A DNA stretch of 64,000 bases from Pseudomonadota bacterium (lineage in GTDB: Bacteria; Pseudomonadota; Gammaproteobacteria; Burkholderiales; Burkholderiaceae_B), in the NCBI GenBank assembly GCA_023387815.1, contig JAEWHK010000026.1, forward strand, positions 1-64,000. The letters are read 5' to 3'. A program made the position numbers and the translations under genes. Below are positions 7,985 to 17,043 of this stretch, piece by piece; within the stretch, counting starts at the first letter, position 1, and each line of letters starts with the position of its first letter. The notes under the pieces are model-generated. The model saw only the letters and a list, made by a program, of their open reading frames with translations, was not told the DNA's origin and searched no databases.

Positions 7985-10900
7985 AACTCGACCTGTGCCG
8001 CCGTATCGGACGGCTTGCGTTTCCTGACCATTCTGTCAAACATCAGGTAGATCACGGGCGTGGTAAACAGCGTCAGCAGCTGACTGCAGATCAGCCCGCC
8101 CACCATGGTCAGGCCCAGTGGCTGGCGCAATTCGGCGCCGGTACCGGTAGACAGCATCAGTGGAACCGCGCCGAACAGTGCCGCAAGCGTGGTCATCAGA
8201 ATAGGTCTGAATCGCAGGAGCGCGGCCTGATGTATGGCCTTCACGGGCGGCAGACCCTGATGTCTTTCGGCATCCAGCGCGAAGTCGATCATCATGATGG
8301 CATTTTTCTTCACGATCCCGATCAGCAGGATGATCCCGATAATGCCGATCATATCCAGTTCATTGCCCGACAGCATCAGCGCCAGCAACGCCCCCACTGC
8401 TGCGGATGGCAGCGTGGACAGAATCGTGACCGGATGGATATAACTTTCATAAAGCACACCCAGCACAATATACATAGTGAACACGGCGGCCAGCAGCAGC
8501 CACAAGGTACTGGAGAGCGAGGATTCAAACGCCTGTGCTGCCCCCTGAAAACGCATATCAACTGAAGTGGGCATGCCAATCTCGGCACGAATGTTATTCA
8601 CGTGCTGCACGGCATCAGACAGGGATGTGCCGGGCGCCAGATTGAACGACACCAATGCGGAAGGAAACTGATCGACCCGCATGATTTCCAGCAGCTCCTG
8701 CCCGGGCACAATGCGCGCCAGCTGTGTCAGGGCAATGGGCGTGCCTTCCGAGGTCTTGATGTACACATGCTCCAGGTCGGCAGGATTGTCACGGAACTGA
8801 TCCGCCACTTCCATTACAACCCGGTACTGGGCCGACTGGGTAAAAATCGTGGAGACCAGACGCTGGCCGAAAGCGTTGTAAAGGGCATCATCAATCTGGG
8901 ACATGGTAATGCCATAACGCGCCGCGGCATCGCGATCCACCTGCACCAGCGTCTGCAATCCATTGAACTGAAAATTGTCTGTGACACCCGTCAGTGCCTT
9001 GTCGGATGCCAGTCGCTCAACAAAGAGCGGCACCCATTTGCGCAACTGATCAGTATCCATGCTGGAAAGACTGAGCTGGTACTGCGTTCGGGATACGTTG
9101 GCATCAATGGTCAGATCCTGCAGACTCTGCAGATAGACCTTCATGCCTCCCACTGCGGATGCTTTCTCTTCCAGGCGTTGCATGACATCTGTAATATTGT
9201 CGCGATCGCCCGCAGACTTGAGCGCTACCTGCATCCTGCCGGTATTGAGGGTCGCGTTCGACCCATCGACGCCGATAAACGATGAGACCGATGCGACTGC
9301 CGGATCATCCTTGATGGCCCGGGCGATTTCCACCTGTCGTTCGGAAATCATTTTGAACGAGGACGACTGCGGCGCCTCGGTAATGATCTGGACCATACCA
9401 GTATCCTGCTGCGGGAAGAACCCTTTGGGTATCCACAGATACAGCAGAACCGTCAGGACAAACGTCGCCAGCGCAACTATCAGGGTCAGCGTCTGGTGGC
9501 GCAACACGACCGTCAGCATGCGGTCGTAGCCGTGAATCACACGATCGATGGCTTCACCCATGCGATGGTGCAGTCGATTGCCTTCATACTCGGATTCGGG
9601 CTTGAGCATGCGCGCGCACATCATGGGCGTGAGCGTCAGCGAAATCACAAGTGAAATCACAATCGCCGTTGCCAGCGTAACGGCGAACTCGCTGAACAAA
9701 CGTCCGATCACGTCTCCCATGAACAGCAGGGGAATCAGCACGGCAATCAGTGAAACTGTCAGGGAAATCAGAGTGAAGCCGATCTCCGCCGCGCCCTTGA
9801 GCGCCGCCTGTAGCGGCGGCTCACCGTTTTCAATATGACGCGCAATGTTTTCAATCATCACAATGGCATCATCTACCACGAAACCCGTGGCAATGGTCAG
9901 CGCCATCAGCGTCAGATTGTTCAGACTGAAGCCCATCAGATACATCACACCAAAAGTACCAACGATGGACAGCGGCACGACGATAGATGGGATGACGGTT
10001 GCGCTGAAACTGCGCAAAAATGCATAGGTGACCACAATCACCAGCAGAATCGCCATCAGCATTTCGTTCTGCACATGACTGATGGATTCGCGAATGGTCT
10101 CAGTGCGATCTGCCGCCGTCTGTATGTCCAGCGAAGCCGGCAGGGCCTGACGCAACTGCGGCAGAATGCGCTTCACGTTATCGACCACGTCAATGACATT
10201 GGCGCCCGGCTGGCGCTGAATGTTCAGCAGGATGGCGGGCTGGTCATTGATCCAGGCAGCCTGCCGTACGTCTTCGGCCGACTGTATGGTGTTGGCGACA
10301 TCCTTGAGACGCAGCGCTGCGCCGTTCTGATAGGCCAGAATGAGATTGTTGTATTCTTCGGGCGTCTTGACCTGACTGTTGGCGTAAATGGTGGTGCCGC
10401 GCCGCGGGCCGTCGATATTGCCGGTAGGCTGGTTCACATTGGCGGCGGTGATGGCCGTGCGTACATCGCTCAGGGTCAGGCCATTGGAGGCCAGTGAGGT
10501 GGGATTGACCTGAATGCGCACGGCAGGTCGCTGACCACCGGCAATGCTGACCAGCCCCACGCCGGAAATCTGTGACAGTTTCTGCGCCATACGCGTTTCG
10601 ACCAGATCGCGCGCCTCATGCAGGGGCATGTTTTCCGACGTAATAGCCAGTGTGACCACCGGTCGATCCGCCGGATTGACCTTGTTGTAGACTGGCGGCA
10701 TGGGCATATCAGACGGCAGCAGATTGGACGCTGCATTAATGGCCGCCTGCACCTGCTGCTCGGCAACGCTCATCTCGACATCCAGACCAAATTGCAGCGT
10801 GACCACCGATGCGCCGCCCGAACTGGACGAGGTCATCTGCAGCAGGCCCGGCATCTGGCCAAACTGACGTTCCAGTGGCGAGGTAACCAGCGAGGCCATG

Positions 10901-11073
10901 GTATCGGGACCCGCCCCCGGGTAGAGCGACACCACCTGAATCGTCGGATAGTCCACTTCCGGCAGCGCTGAGACAGGTAGCAAACGATAGGCCACAATAC
11001 CTGCCAGGAAAATCGCAATCATGGCCAGGGTCGTGGCCACCGGCTTCAGAATGAATATCCGGGAGATGTTCAC
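7981..11073 (-). CDS. mdtB: RND multidrug efflux pump subunit, MdtB-like
   Basis: This is a 1030-aa RND transporter paralogous to its downstream neighbour. The conserved proton-relay aspartates are at residues 401-402 (GFVVDDAIVMIENI). The N-terminus (MNISRIFILKPVATTLAM) and the order mdtA-mdtB-mdtC identify it as the MdtB position. It starts with GTG, overlapping the mdtA stop as GTGA, so the three pump genes are translationally coupled. In E. coli, MdtB and MdtC act together; the same is inferred here because both copies look intact. Confidence 0.93.
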   Translation of the reverse strand: MNISRIFILKPVATTLAMIAIFLAGIVAYRLLPVSALPEVDYPTIQVVSLYPGAGPDTMASLVTSPLERQFGQMPGLLQMTSSSSGGASVVTLQFGLDVEMSVAEQQVQAAINAASNLLPSDMPMPPVYNKVNPADRPVVTLAITSENMPLHEARDLVETRMAQKLSQISGVGLVSIAGGQRPAVRIQVNPTSLASNGLTLSDVRTAITAANVNQPTGNIDGPRRGTTIYANSQVKTPEEYNNLILAYQNGAALRLKDVANTIQSAEDVRQAAWINDQPAILLNIQRQPGANVIDVVDNVKRILPQLRQALPASLDIQTAADRTETIRESISHVQNEMLMAILLVIVVTYAFLRSFSATVIPSIVVPLSIVGTFGVMYLMGFSLNNLTLMALTIATGFVVDDAIVMIENIARHIENGEPPLQAALKGAAEIGFTLISLTVSLIAVLIPLLFMGDVIGRLFSEFAVTLATAIVISLVISLTLTPMMCARMLKPESEYEGNRLHHRMGEAIDRVIHGYDRMLTVVLRHQTLTLIVALATFVLTVLLYLWIPKGFFPQQDTGMVQIITEAPQSSSFKMISERQVEIARAIKDDPAVASVSSFIGVDGSNATLNTGRMQVALKSAGDRDNITDVMQRLEEKASAVGGMKVYLQSLQDLTIDANVSRTQYQLSLSSMDTDQLRKWVPLFVERLASDKALTGVTDNFQFNGLQTLVQVDRDAAARYGITMSQIDDALYNAFGQRLVSTIFTQSAQYRVVMEVADQFRDNPADLEHVYIKTSEGTPIALTQLARIVPGQELLEIMRVDQFPSALVSFNLAPGTSLSDAVQHVNNIRAEIGMPTSVDMRFQGAAQAFESSLSSTLWLLLAAVFTMYIVLGVLYESYIHPVTILSTLPSAAVGALLALMLSGNELDMIGIIGIILLIGIVKKNAIMMIDFALDAERHQGLPPVKAIHQAALLRFRPILMTTLAALFGAVPLMLSTGTGAELRQPLGLTMVGGLICSQLLTLFTTPVIYLMFDRMVRKRKPSDTAAQVEL

Positions 11074-12311
11074 TTGACGATCTCGACTTTGGCGCCATTG
11101 CGCAGACGGTCGACGCCTTCAGACACCACTTTTTCGTTTTCCGACAGACCCTTGACAATCTGGGTATAGCCACTGTCCACAACACCCAGTTCGATCTGGC
11201 GGCTCTCTACGGTATTGTCAGGTTTGACGATGTAGACATACGGGCCCTTGGAACTGTTCTGTATGGCATCGGACATAACGACCAGTGCATCGGGAATCTC
11301 GCGCACTTTCAGCTCGGTGTTCACAAACTGGTTGGGGAAAAGCGTTTCGTTTTCGTTGGCGAACGTGGCCTTCATTTTGACGGTGCCTGTCGTGGTATCA
11401 ACCGCATTGTCCATGGATGTCAGTTCACCTTCGGCCAGTTGTTCCTTGTTATCTCTGTCGCGCAAAATGACCTTGAGTTTTTCGCCCTTATAGAGCGGGC
11501 CGGCCACATCGGACAGCCAAGATTCCGGTACAGAGAAAACCACCGCGATGGGCTGCACCTGCGTAATGGTGACGATACCGTCAGTGGAACCTGCCGACAC
11601 CAGATTACCTACGTCTACCGTGCGCAGACCAAGCCGTCCGCTGATGGGGGCGCGCACCTTTGTATAGGTTAGGGAGAGTCTCGCATCATCGACGGCCGCC
11701 TTGTTATTCTGAGCCTGACCTTCGTACTGCCGCACCAGTGATTGCTGGGTGTCCACTTCCTGGCGGGCGATCGAATCCTGTTTGAAAAGCGTCTGGTAGC
11801 GTTGCAGATCGCGTTTTGCATTGGCCAGCAGCGCTGCGTTCTGCGCCTGGGTTCCCTGCGCCTGCCGCAGCGCAACTTCAAACGAACGCGGATCAATCTC
11901 GACCAGCACATCGCCTTCGTTCACTTTCTGGCCCTCGGTAAACAGGACTTTCTGTATAGGTCCGTCAACGCGGCTGCGCACCGTGACGGTATTGAAAGCG
12001 GTCACCGTGCCCAGTCCTCGTACACTGACCGTCAGGGCTTTTTTCATGACCGGCACCACGCTTACTGGAGTTGCCACCGCGCCCGGGGCATTTCTTCCAC
12101 CGCGGCCACCACGCGCGGAACGGGCGTCGCCGCTGCTGTTGCCTGCGCTCCCGCCCGAAGCGCCCTGGGTTTGCTGCCCCGCTGCCGGTTTTTTATCCGC
12201 CGCGGCATTATGATGCTGCCAATAGTAATAACCGGCGGCAGCAAGCGCCACCACGAGGATCAGCAGGATGAATAATCGGGATTTTCTTTTTGGAGGACGG
12301 GATTCCAACAT
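11070..12311 (-). CDS. mdtA: RND efflux periplasmic adaptor, MdtA-like
   Basis: This is a membrane-fusion protein that bridges the RND pump and the outer-membrane channel. It has an N-terminal membrane anchor (residues about 12-29, LFILLILVVALAAAGYYYW). A disordered Gly/Ser/Arg-rich linker follows (about residues 35-80, ASGGSAGNSSGDARSARGG). Then come the lipoyl/hairpin region (VRSRVDGPIQKVLFTEGQKV; QNNKAAVDDARLSLTYTKVRAPISGRLG) and the beta-barrel. At 413 aa it equals E. coli MdtA in length. It is the first gene of the four-gene operon; the transcription signal must lie within 12312-12529. Confidence 0.93.
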   Translation of the reverse strand: MLESRPPKRKSRLFILLILVVALAAAGYYYWQHHNAAADKKPAAGQQTQGASGGSAGNSSGDARSARGGRGGRNAPGAVATPVSVVPVMKKALTVSVRGLGTVTAFNTVTVRSRVDGPIQKVLFTEGQKVNEGDVLVEIDPRSFEVALRQAQGTQAQNAALLANAKRDLQRYQTLFKQDSIARQEVDTQQSLVRQYEGQAQNNKAAVDDARLSLTYTKVRAPISGRLGLRTVDVGNLVSAGSTDGIVTITQVQPIAVVFSVPESWLSDVAGPLYKGEKLKVILRDRDNKEQLAEGELTSMDNAVDTTTGTVKMKATFANENETLFPNQFVNTELKVREIPDALVVMSDAIQNSSKGPYVYIVKPDNTVESRQIELGVVDSGYTQIVKGLSENEKVVSEGVDRLRNGAKVEIVK

Positions 12312-12529
12312 GGGTGTAGCGCTTCTTGTTACTGAGAGCCCCTATTTTTACCTATTTACACAGGGTCGGCATCTATTTTGTTTTAACTGTAATAAATCGC
12401 AACAGCCTATATGTAACACACAGGAATGCGTAAGTCATGTTTTGCCAGCTTCAGGACATTCGAACTGTCTTCTGATGATATCTCATACCCGCTGGAAAGC
12501 GTCTACACCTGGAGACTTAGTTTGTGCGA
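12312..12529. other. AT-rich intergenic region upstream of the efflux operon
   Basis: These 218 bases between mdtA and zapD (both minus strand) are clearly richer in A and T than the surroundings. They should contain the efflux promoter: on the minus strand TTGCGA, 17 bases, then AAAATA is a possible weak promoter. I see no convincing gene, no tRNA and no two-component regulator such as baeSR beside the operon. Confidence 0.4.
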
Positions 12530-13285
12530 TTACACGTTACAAAATGAGAGCCTGAACGGGGTCGGCGAAGTAATCAACTGGGTCTTGTACTGCTCATCCA
12601 GCTCTGAAAAACGCACCCACACCACGTATTTATTGGCGCTGATCTCGGGGTAGATGAGACGTTCACCGGACACCCAGACGCGTACCATCTGATAGATTTT
12701 GCCACCGAGCATTTCCTGAAATACGCCGCCTTCCTGAGTGCTGGCTTCGACGGGGCTGCCCGATTCACGCAACATTTTCAGCACCACGCTGACGCCGTCG
12801 AACAGCGGCATAAAGGGTTCGACCCACTGCCGGATGGCTCGCTGGCGGTTTTCGTCAGCCGATAGTTGCCAGGCATGGTAGGACGGAATATCAATTTGCG
12901 AGGTTCCGCCTGGTACCGCAAAGCGGTTTTTCAGGCTCATCAGCCATTCGTTGTCACGGGCGGCCTGGCCAATGCGCCCTTTTCCGATCAGCGCCGCAGA
13001 AACCCGGTTCAGATCTGCGACTGCCGCATCCAGAGCAGCCAGATCAATGCTGGGATGTTCACGGTAGGTTTCCAGATTGGCTTTCTGCCGGTCGATATCC
13101 TGCAGAATCCCTGAACGCACCTCGGCCCGATCACACGTGTCCATGATCTCGAAAAGCAGCGAGAGCGCCACATGCTGATGCATGGGACTGGTGCCACTGA
13201 TGAATGCGAACAGCCGCTTGAACAGATATTCAAGCCGCATCAGAGAGCGGATACGTTCGTTGATGGGATATTCGTATAAAACCAA
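12530..13285 (-). CDS. zapD: Cell division protein ZapD
   Basis: ZapD (YacF) bundles FtsZ filaments at mid-cell. The 251-aa product begins VLYEYPINERIRSLMRLEYLFKRL, the typical ZapD N-terminus, and has the expected all-helical N-terminal part followed by a beta-rich C-terminal part. The start is a TTG: no ATG is available upstream, and AGGG lies eight bases before this TTG. It follows coaE on the same strand, as in many proteobacteria, after a 105-bp gap. Confidence 0.93.
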   Translation of the reverse strand: MVLYEYPINERIRSLMRLEYLFKRLFAFISGTSPMHQHVALSLLFEIMDTCDRAEVRSGILQDIDRQKANLETYREHPSIDLAALDAAVADLNRVSAALIGKGRIGQAARDNEWLMSLKNRFAVPGGTSQIDIPSYHAWQLSADENRQRAIRQWVEPFMPLFDGVSVVLKMLRESGSPVEASTQEGGVFQEMLGGKIYQMVRVWVSGERLIYPEISANKYVVWVRFSELDEQYKTQLITSPTPFRLSFCNV

Positions 13286-13390
13286 TTGTCTGACCCTTTT
13301 GTTTTTGATAACTCGTACCGGTGTGAGACCGGCTGTCCCTGCCTGTGACAGGGGCTACGATTACGCTCTCTCAATTGCTGACAGCGCCCG

Positions 13391-14008
13391 CTACGCTCGC
13401 TGCAATTCCATCAGATGCAGCCATCCTTCGTGAACCTGCTGCACACGCGCTTCAAGCTGAGCAAGGGTGACACCCATGCCATTGAAGATCACATCATCTG
13501 CTGCTGCGAGTCGTTGCTCACGAGACGTCTGCGTGCTCATGATTTCTGTAACGGCTTTGGCGGAGAGGCCGCTGCGCGCCTGTACGCGTGCAATCTGCTC
13601 TGTTTCCTCACAGTCTACCACACAGATACGGTCCACCCTCTGACGGTGTTTATGCAGGGATTCGACCAGCAAGGGGATATCATAGACCAGATAAATGCCG
13701 TGAGCCGCCTCTGCCGCTGCCTGCATGGCCTGCCCGATCAGCGGATGCAGGATCTGCTCAAGCTGACGCCGTACCGCGGCATCTTCAAAAACCCGCTGGC
13801 GCATATAGGCACGATCCATGGCTCCGTCAGCCTGTACAGCATCCTGTCCGAAAGTGGCAGCAATGGCCGGCATGGCCGCACCGCCCGGCTGGGTCAGGGA
13901 GCGCGACACGGCATCGGCATCGATCACCGTTGCGCCGCGCGCGGCAAGCATGGCGGAAACCGTCGACTTCCCCGAACCTATGCCCCCTGTCAATCCTATC
14001 CTGAACAA
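13391..14008 (-). CDS. coaE: Dephospho-CoA kinase
   Basis: CoaE catalyses the last step of coenzyme A synthesis, phosphorylating the 3'-hydroxyl of dephospho-CoA. The P-loop GGIGSGKS is at residues 8-15, and the DADAVSR and LVYDIPLLVE motifs of the family follow. The frame is open well upstream, but the family N-terminus (FRIGLTGG) and AGGAG six bases before a TTG at 14006-14008 make that TTG the likely start. This gives 205 aa, matching the E. coli enzyme (206 aa). It lies between a prepilin peptidase gene and zapD. Confidence 0.92.
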   Translation of the reverse strand: MFRIGLTGGIGSGKSTVSAMLAARGATVIDADAVSRSLTQPGGAAMPAIAATFGQDAVQADGAMDRAYMRQRVFEDAAVRRQLEQILHPLIGQAMQAAAEAAHGIYLVYDIPLLVESLHKHRQRVDRICVVDCEETEQIARVQARSGLSAKAVTEIMSTQTSREQRLAAADDVIFNGMGVTLAQLEARVQQVHEGWLHLMELQRA

Positions 14009-14073
14009 CCCGGACTCCTGTGAAAAACAAGGCCGGACGCAAGACGTCAGGCCCGGTGATTCCCCGCGGCATA

Positions 14074-14763
14074 TCAAGCCATTGGGGGAACGCGCCACGC
14101 CAGATGAACGACGATGGATCCCAAAGCCAGGCACGGACCAAAGGCAAGGGTTCGCGGTTTTACTCCGGTAGCGCATTCTTTGACTAGAATGTACACCAGT
14201 CCACTGAAACTCGCCAGCAATAACACCATGGGTAACTGTTCGTAAGAGAACCAGACACTCAATACCACGATCAGCTTGATGTCGCCCGCAGCAAGCCACG
14301 GCTCGTCTTCGGCGTGAAGCCTGCCCAATGCAGTCAGCAGCAGTGCAATGACGATCGCTGCACCCAGCCCAGGCATCAGCGTCGCGACACCAGGCGTGTC
14401 GGGCAAACTCATGATGTGAGCCAGAAGCCCCAGAATCAGCAGACATGCCAGCACATAATCCGGCAATAGCCGCAACTGCACATCCACCAATGAAAGCAGC
14501 AGCATCAGGTAACAGAAAAACAGCCAGTGCCATGGCTCATTGGTGCACAGCAAATACAGAAACAGGCACTGGGCCAGCCCGGTAGCGACAAGCCGAATAC
14601 GAAAAAACACTGCTGGCTCTGCAACCACACAGGCAAGCACAGCAGCATACCCGTAGCGACGACACAGGACACCAAGCAGCAGTGCGTAAACAGGCCACAA
14701 GCTGAAAGTAAGCAGAAAGGCGCAGAGGAAATTTTTCATGGAATGGATGAATGACACAAGCAT
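14074..14763 (-). CDS. pilD: Short A24-family prepilin peptidase
   Basis: This is an integral-membrane aspartic peptidase of the type IV prepilin peptidase family. The two catalytic aspartates are seen in LVDVQLRLLPD and in AAGDIKL (the GxGD site). The cytoplasmic N-terminal domain of full PilD, with its two CxxC zinc pairs and methyltransferase role, is missing: only about 229 aa are predicted against about 290 for PilD. The start is uncertain. ATG at 14763 has a G-rich stretch upstream; ATG at 14739 (MKNFLCAF) is also possible. No pilB or pilC lies beside it, although coaE-pilD adjacency is common in pilus-bearing relatives. Confidence 0.82.
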   Translation of the reverse strand: MLVSFIHSMKNFLCAFLLTFSLWPVYALLLGVLCRRYGYAAVLACVVAEPAVFFRIRLVATGLAQCLFLYLLCTNEPWHWLFFCYLMLLLSLVDVQLRLLPDYVLACLLILGLLAHIMSLPDTPGVATLMPGLGAAIVIALLLTALGRLHAEDEPWLAAGDIKLIVVLSVWFSYEQLPMVLLLASFSGLVYILVKECATGVKPRTLAFGPCLALGSIVVHLAWRVPPMA

Positions 14764-14973
14764 TGCCGCGTCCGCCCCCCTGGAAAGCCGAAGGGCTGAT
14801 GGAAGCGGAGGACCCGCACGGGCACATGGGCAGCCGTGGTAATATTTCGCTAATTCAATACCAGACTCAACACCCAGTACAAAACCCATTACCAAACCCA
14901 ATACGAATCAACAGGGGCTGCGACATTGGTACTTCAACAGTGTCGTCACCCGGTCTAACAGGAAAATTCTGAT

Positions 14974-15615
14974 ATGCCTGCACGCACATTGCGTTCCGCT
15001 AACGCTCTGCTGTCCGCTATTTTTGTTGCTGCCCTCGCGGGCTGCACGGGTCTTTCGCAAACACCGCCAGACCAGGCAGCAAAGGCCAGTGATACCGGAT
15101 CTCGGGAACGCGAAGTTGCCCCGCCCAGCTACCGTGGCAACGGCCAGTTCCAGATTCCGTTTGGTACTTCGGAACTGACCCAGGAACAACAGCGCGCTGA
15201 ATTTGTACGGCAATCCACCACCCAGGGTCTGATTCCTACCGGCAGAGTCTATCTCGGTTCCATCCCCTGCAGTACAGCGGCCTGCCAGGTGCAGCGCGTC
15301 ACGCTGACCCTGTTGCCTGATGGACGCTGGCGTCGGGTTTCGCAACCGCTGGAACCCGCTGGTGCCGCCCGCACAGAGACCGGTTGCTGGGCTCCTGAAC
15401 CCGGTGCACAGCCGCTGATTCATTTGCTCTCTCGCGGCCAGCCACAGGCGCCCCGTCTGGCGACCTTGCGTATGCAGAGCCCCGCTGTCCTGACCGTTCA
15501 GGCGTTGGCCGGCAAAACCCTGCCAGGGCGATATACCCTGAACATACAGGCGGACACCGAGTCCATTACGGCACTTCAGAACGACACATCGTTTTACTGC
15601 GGCTCCGGATCCTGA
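14974..15615 (+). CDS. Predicted lipoprotein of unknown function
   Basis: The product is 213 aa with a lipoprotein signal: a hydrophobic stretch ending LAGC at about residues 21-24, followed by a Gln/Pro/Ala-rich linker. The mature part is not a family I recognise. It has several cysteines (IPCSTAACQ, TGCWAP, final YCGSGS), suggesting disulfides in the periplasm. It begins at ATG with GGA upstream and is a single-gene unit on the plus strand, divergent from the prepilin peptidase. A 12-bp tandem repeat follows the stop. Confidence 0.75.
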   Translation: MPARTLRSANALLSAIFVAALAGCTGLSQTPPDQAAKASDTGSREREVAPPSYRGNGQFQIPFGTSELTQEQQRAEFVRQSTTQGLIPTGRVYLGSIPCSTAACQVQRVTLTLLPDGRWRRVSQPLEPAGAARTETGCWAPEPGAQPLIHLLSRGQPQAPRLATLRMQSPAVLTVQALAGKTLPGRYTLNIQADTESITALQNDTSFYCGSGS

Positions 15616-15656
15616 TTCAGGACGCTGAACCAGTCTGTGGTCCAGGCCGCAGACCC

Positions 15657-15692
15657 GCTTCCTGATCCGCTTCCTGATCCGCTTCCTGATCC
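15657..15692. repeat. 12-bp tandem repeat, three perfect copies plus decayed copies
   Basis: GCTTCCTGATCC occurs three times head to tail at 15657, 15669 and 15681. More diverged units (GCATCCGGTCCC, GCTTGCTGATCCTG, GCTTCTGATCCTG) continue to about 15740. The array fills the space between the convergent ends of the lipoprotein gene and the LuxR-type gene. It probably arose by replication slippage; no function is evident. Confidence 0.9.
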
Positions 15693-15782
15693 GCATCCGG
15701 TCCCGCTTGCTGATCCTGGCTTCTGATCCTGGCTACTGATCGGGTCCTGAAGCTGACCGGGTCACTGCCAAAGATACGTACC

Positions 15783-16088
15783 TCAGGCTCGCGGTCCGGT
15801 CTCGTCCTGCCCCTGCTTTCCCTGCTGGTATTCAACCTGAGCGCTATCGCACATCTGCGGATTCACCTGAGTAAACACCGAGCGCGCCAGCTCGGTGGCG
15901 TTCCTCACATTCATCTTGCGAAAAATGCGGGCACGATGCGCTTCAATGGTTCGTTGTGATACGCCCAGTTCCGCCGCGGCCACCTTGTTGGGCAAGCCTC
16001 TGGTGATGTAAAAGAAAACTTCTTTTTCCCGCGGCGTCAGGCATTGAATGAGGGCGTCCAGCCCCGGCGCTTTTTCCCCTGTTCCCAT
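15783..16088 (-). CDS. Stand-alone LuxR-type helix-turn-helix protein
   Basis: This 101-aa protein consists almost only of a LuxR/FixJ DNA-binding domain: LTPREKEVFFYITRGL at residues 17-32, then GVSQRTIEAHRARIFRKMNV with the recognition helix. There is no receiver or ligand-binding domain. Only 82 bases separate its start from the end of panC, so no remnant of a lost receiver is present. The last 25 residues are polar. It is probably a transcription factor controlled by its abundance or by a partner; the target is unknown. Confidence 0.85.
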   Translation of the reverse strand: MGTGEKAPGLDALIQCLTPREKEVFFYITRGLPNKVAAAELGVSQRTIEAHRARIFRKMNVRNATELARSVFTQVNPQMCDSAQVEYQQGKQGQDETGPRA

Positions 16089-16170
16089 ATGGATACCTCA
16101 TATTGCTTATGGAATCGGGTCTGATTATAGTGAGCAAGTGCCGGGCTAAAAAACTATTAGTTCTAACAGT

Positions 16171-17025
16171 TTATTGTTGTTTTGCGAACTCCAGATTGTC
16201 GATCAGCCTTGTGGTGCCCAGCTTTGCAGCAGCCAGTACCACCAGCGGCTCGTTGGCCAGAATGTCCTGTTCGCTGGGAACATTCAAATCGTGCTGACGA
16301 CGCACGGAAACATAATCCACCTGCCAGCCTCGATCCTGCAGCGTTTTGCGCCCAAAAGATTCCAGCGATTCCACACTGGTGTCGCCTGCCTGCATTTTGT
16401 CGCGAACGGCCTGCAGGGTCTGATACAGAAGCGGCGCCTCCCGATGTTCACTTTCTGACAGAAAGCGGTTGCGCGAAGACAGGGCCAGGCCGCTGGCCTC
16501 ACGCACCGTTTCGTGCGCATAGATGGTCACGGGCAACTGAAACTGCCGGCACATTTTGCGGACAATCATCAATTGCTGATAATCTTTTTTCCCGAAGACC
16601 GCCACCTTGGGCTGCACACAGGAGAACAGTTTCATGACCACCGTGGAAACGCCGATGAAGAAACCGGGACGGAACTCGCCTTCCAGGATATCGCCCAGGT
16701 CATCAGGCGGCTGAATCTTGAAGCCTTGCGGCTCGGGGTACATTTCCTTGACGGTAGGCGCAAACAGAACGTAAACGTCACGTCGCTCTTCCAGTTTACG
16801 AATATCCTCTTCGAGCGTGCGAGGATATTTGTCGAAGTCTTCGTTGGGTCCAAACTGCAGCGGGTTGACAAAAATGCTTGCAACCACCGGATCGCCGTGC
16901 TGCCGCGCCATTTTCATCAGGGCCAGATGTCCATCGTGAAGATTACCCATGGTCGGCACGAACGATGCGCGCAACTGACCGCGCATCTGGTCCCGAAGTT
17001 CTTCGATGGTATGAACAACTTTCAA
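16171..17025 (-). CDS. panC: Pantothenate synthetase
   Basis: PanC condenses pantoate with beta-alanine using ATP, in the cytoplasm, on the route to coenzyme A. The nucleotidyl-transferase motif HDGH is at residues 30-33 (PTMGNLHDGH), and KDYQQLMIVRKM serves as the second ATP-binding segment. The 284-aa length is typical. The start is TTG, with AAGGAA five bases upstream; no ATG is available at the conserved N-terminus (KVVHTIEEL). It follows scpA by 18 bp, so DUF3460, scpA and panC form one operon. Confidence 0.94.
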   Translation of the reverse strand: MKVVHTIEELRDQMRGQLRASFVPTMGNLHDGHLALMKMARQHGDPVVASIFVNPLQFGPNEDFDKYPRTLEEDIRKLEERRDVYVLFAPTVKEMYPEPQGFKIQPPDDLGDILEGEFRPGFFIGVSTVVMKLFSCVQPKVAVFGKKDYQQLMIVRKMCRQFQLPVTIYAHETVREASGLALSSRNRFLSESEHREAPLLYQTLQAVRDKMQAGDTSVESLESFGRKTLQDRGWQVDYVSVRRQHDLNVPSEQDILANEPLVVLAAAKLGTTRLIDNLEFAKQQ

Positions 17026-17043
17026 TCTCGTTCCTTTGTGAGG

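Noticed and set aside
14009..14533. N-terminal extension of coaE suggested by the open frame
   Set aside because: It overlaps the prepilin peptidase gene in another frame, and the CoaE family begins at FRIGLTGG right after a good ribosome site.
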